Source: Mycobacterium sp. ACS4331 (GTDB taxonomy: Bacteria; Actinomycetota; Actinomycetes; Mycobacteriales; Mycobacteriaceae). Taken from it: DNA of 48,148 nucleotides. Under the pieces are notes generated by a model. It made no database searches and was not told the DNA's origin. It saw only the letters and a program-made list of their open reading frames with translations. Position numbers and translations under genes: made by a program. Numbering within the stretch: the stretch's first letter is position 1; each line of letters begins with the position of its first letter. Positions 46,357 through 48,148 of the stretch are shown here, piece by piece. The stretch spans positions 1 to 48,148 of the forward strand of contig NZ_LZHW01000101.1 of NCBI RefSeq assembly GCF_001667265.1, given 5' to 3'.

Positions 46357-48148
46357 TCAGACCTTCGAGCCCGAACCACCGTTGACGCCGCCCGCACCTC
46401 CGGTGCCCGTGCCGCCCGTGGCGCCCGAGTTCCCGGAATCCGCAGACGAGCCGTCCACGTTCAGACCGCCCGCACCCCCGGCACCGCCGGAGCCTGCAGT
46501 CCCGGCGGCACCACCGGAGCCTGCCACACCGCCCGAGCCCACCGTGGCGTTGCTGTTGTTGGTGGCGTTACCTCCGGTGCCGCCATTGCCGCCGGCGCCG
46601 CCGTTGCCCGAGGTGCCGCCAGTGCCGCCAGCACCGCCGGTGCCGGCCACACCTGCGCCGCTCGCACCGTTGCCAGCAGCACCGCCCTGGCCGCCGGTAC
46701 CACCAGCACCACCTGCGCCACCAGTACCACCTCTGCCACCGGTACCACCAGCTCCGCCGTAAGCCCTGGCAGAGAGACCGAACACGACAATATTCGTACC
46801 GGCACCTCCGACGCCTCCGGTGCCACCGCGTCCGCCTGTGGCACCGGCACCGCCGTTACCACCCACGCCGCCGATACCACCGTTGCCGCCGACGCCGGAG
46901 ATCGACCCGCCGGCTCCGCCTGCACCGCCCGCACCGCCTGCACCGCCTGTGCTTCCAGCGGCACCGATGCCTCCGGTGCCACCGGTACCACCGGTACCAC
47001 CGCGTGAGGTCTGGTTGGTGGTGCCCGAGTAGGCAAGCCCGCCCGCGCCGCGGGTGCCGCCCGCGGCCCCGATCCCGCCGGTGCCGCCGGCTCCACCGGC
47101 GCCACCGTTGGTGTCGCCGGCGCCGGCCCTGGCCTCTCCGCCGTTGCCACCGGTGCCGCCGGCCTGTTGCAGGCCACCGTTGTTGGCGTTGTTGCCGTTG
47201 CTGCCAGCGGTGCCGGCCCCACCGTTCTGGGTGCCGACGGACCCGCTGTTGCCGGAGTTGCTGCCGTTACCGCCGGCCGCCGCCGTGGGGCTCGATCCGC
47301 CAGTCGCGGGGTTGACCCCGGCCGCGCCCGTACCACCCTTGCCGCCGTCACCGCCGTGGCCGCCGTTGCCGATGTTGCCGGCGTCGCCGCCTCGGCCACC
47401 GGCACCGCCGGTGCTGCCGAACGTGATCGCGTCCGCACCGTCACCGCCGTTGCCGCCGCTGCCGTGCGTGCCGGTGGGCATCAGGCCGTTGGCTCCGTCT
47501 GCGCCCGGTGTCGAACCGGTGCCTCCGGTGCCACCGGCACCACCGAACCCGGCGTTGCCGCCGTTACCGCCGTCGCCACCGGCGCCGCCCGGCGTGGACG
47601 CGTCCGCGCCGTCGCCACCGTCACCGGGGGTTCCACCGTTGCCGCCGTCACCGGCGTTGCCGCCGGCTCCGATGACACCCGCGTTGCCGTTGAAGACCGC
47701 ACCCGCAGCACCACCGTTGCCGCCGTTGCCGCCGGCACCACCGGTACCGCCATGGCCACCGGCCTGCCCGTCACCACCGGCAGTCACCGCATCGGCACCG
47801 GCCACACCAGCACCACCATGACCACCATCGCCACCGTGACCACCGGCGCCACCGGAGCCGGCATCACCGGAGACCGTGCCACCGGCACCACCGGCACCAC
47901 CGTCACCACCAGCGCCACCGACCTGGCCGTCCTGACCGGACTCACCCGCAGTCACACCGCTGAGGCCATCGGCACCCGCAGCACCACTGCCACCGGCACC
48001 ACCGGTACCACCATCGCCATACGACCCGGCGTCACCACCGCGGCCACCATGACCACCATCAGCACCAGCAGCCGCACCCGGATCCGAGGCAGCGTCATAA
48101 CCGTCGCCACCATCACCACCATCAGCAGCGGTCGTGTTGTCGACACCG
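46357..48148 (-). CDS. PGRS-like glycine-rich repeat protein, 5' end beyond window
   Basis: The frame is open from the stop at 46357 to the window edge, so at least 596 residues are visible and the N-terminus is missing. Nearly the whole chain is Gly-Gly-Ala/Gly-Gly-x repeats (GGAGGxGG), as in PE_PGRS proteins. Whether a PE domain or signal peptide is present cannot be seen. One Tyr-containing break (VFGLSARAYGGAG) interrupts the repeats, and the chain ends GGVNGGSGSKV. PGRS chains are calcium-binding or surface-exposed in some slow growers; function here is unknown. The repeats make the region prone to assembly error and length change. Confidence 0.75.
   Translation of the reverse strand, partial: GVDNTTAADGGDGGDGYDAASDPGAAAGADGGHGGRGGDAGSYGDGGTGGAGGSGAAGADGLSGVTAGESGQDGQVGGAGGDGGAGGAGGTVSGDAGSGGAGGHGGDGGHGGAGVAGADAVTAGGDGQAGGHGGTGGAGGNGGNGGAAGAVFNGNAGVIGAGGNAGDGGNGGTPGDGGDGADASTPGGAGGDGGNGGNAGFGGAGGTGGTGSTPGADGANGLMPTGTHGSGGNGGDGADAITFGSTGGAGGRGGDAGNIGNGGHGGDGGKGGTGAAGVNPATGGSSPTAAAGGNGSNSGNSGSVGTQNGGAGTAGSNGNNANNGGLQQAGGTGGNGGEARAGAGDTNGGAGGAGGTGGIGAAGGTRGAGGLAYSGTTNQTSRGGTGGTGGTGGIGAAGSTGGAGGAGGAGGAGGSISGVGGNGGIGGVGGNGGAGATGGRGGTGGVGGAGTNIVVFGLSARAYGGAGGTGGRGGTGGAGGAGGTGGQGGAAGNGASGAGVAGTGGAGGTGGTSGNGGAGGNGGTGGNATNNSNATVGSGGVAGSGGAAGTAGSGGAGGAGGLNVDGSSADSGNSGATGGTGTGGAGGVNGGSGSKV

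Noticed and set aside
47054..47821. Proline-rich plus-strand frame opposite the PGRS-like gene
   Set aside because: The Pro-rich translation is the mirror of Gly-rich GGC/GCC repeats; the minus frame is open over the whole region and ends at a terminator.
46357..48148. Repeat tract as a CRISPR array
   Set aside because: Repeats are short, in-frame codon repeats with no unique spacers of constant length.

Overview
The window looks like chromosomal DNA from a fast-growing mycobacterium (Mycolicibacterium-type). It is GC-rich, its gene order from smtB-zur through era, phoH, dnaJ2 and hrcA to the mycobactin genes and then hemW-sirA-cysH follows the Rv2358-Rv2393 stretch of M. tuberculosis as I remember it, and it ends in a glycine-rich PGRS-like gene. 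Genes typical of slow growers at this locus (mbtI, mbtJ, rpfD, cfp2) are not present. Species is not assigned.

Layout. 1-912: edge of a SIMPL-like gene, then the zinc regulators smtB-zur behind a promoter with two candidate operators. 915-3053 (minus): a conserved small protein, the prenyl diphosphate synthase uppS, and recO. 3123-5706 (plus): amidase amiA2 and two nearly duplicated secreted CAP-like proteins. 5720-9835 (minus): era, a small protein, a CorC/CBS membrane protein, ybeY and phoH. 10012-11142 (plus): a membrane protein with a degenerate GGDEF domain. 11139-14125 (minus): rsmE, dnaJ2, hrcA. 14274-14588: Rv2375-like small protein.

14729-34262 (minus) is one translationally coupled mycobactin operon, mbtB-T-C-D-E-F-G-H, in which most stop and start codons overlap by 4 nt. 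Divergent from it, across about 100 bp holding two tandem IdeR-type iron boxes, lies mbtA (plus).

The standout is the next gene, 36116-41248. It encodes a complete iterative type I polyketide synthase of the 6-methylsalicylic acid synthase (MSAS) type: KS-AT-TH/DH-core-KR-ACP, 1710 residues, all key catalytic residues visible. It sits 75 bp after mbtA in the same direction, where M. tuberculosis has the chorismate-dependent salicylate synthase mbtI. The simplest reading is that this strain makes its aryl cap by polyketide synthesis. One acetyl and three malonyl units would give 6-methylsalicylate, MbtA would adenylate it and load it on the MbtB aryl carrier domain, MbtB/E/C/D/F would assemble the chain, MbtG would N-hydroxylate lysine, and MbtT would edit. 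This would explain 6-methylsalicyl mycobactins such as mycobactin P of M. phlei.

41255-45845 is hemW (minus) and the assimilatory sulfur operon sirA-cysH-che1 (plus). The operon is preceded by a leaderless 31-codon reading frame ending in a Cys-Ser-Cys-Cys-Cys run and a hairpin covering the sirA Shine-Dalgarno site, a cysteine-responsive attenuator of the kind described in mycobacteria. The window closes with a PPOX-family flavoprotein, a strong hairpin terminator and the 3' part of the PGRS-like gene.
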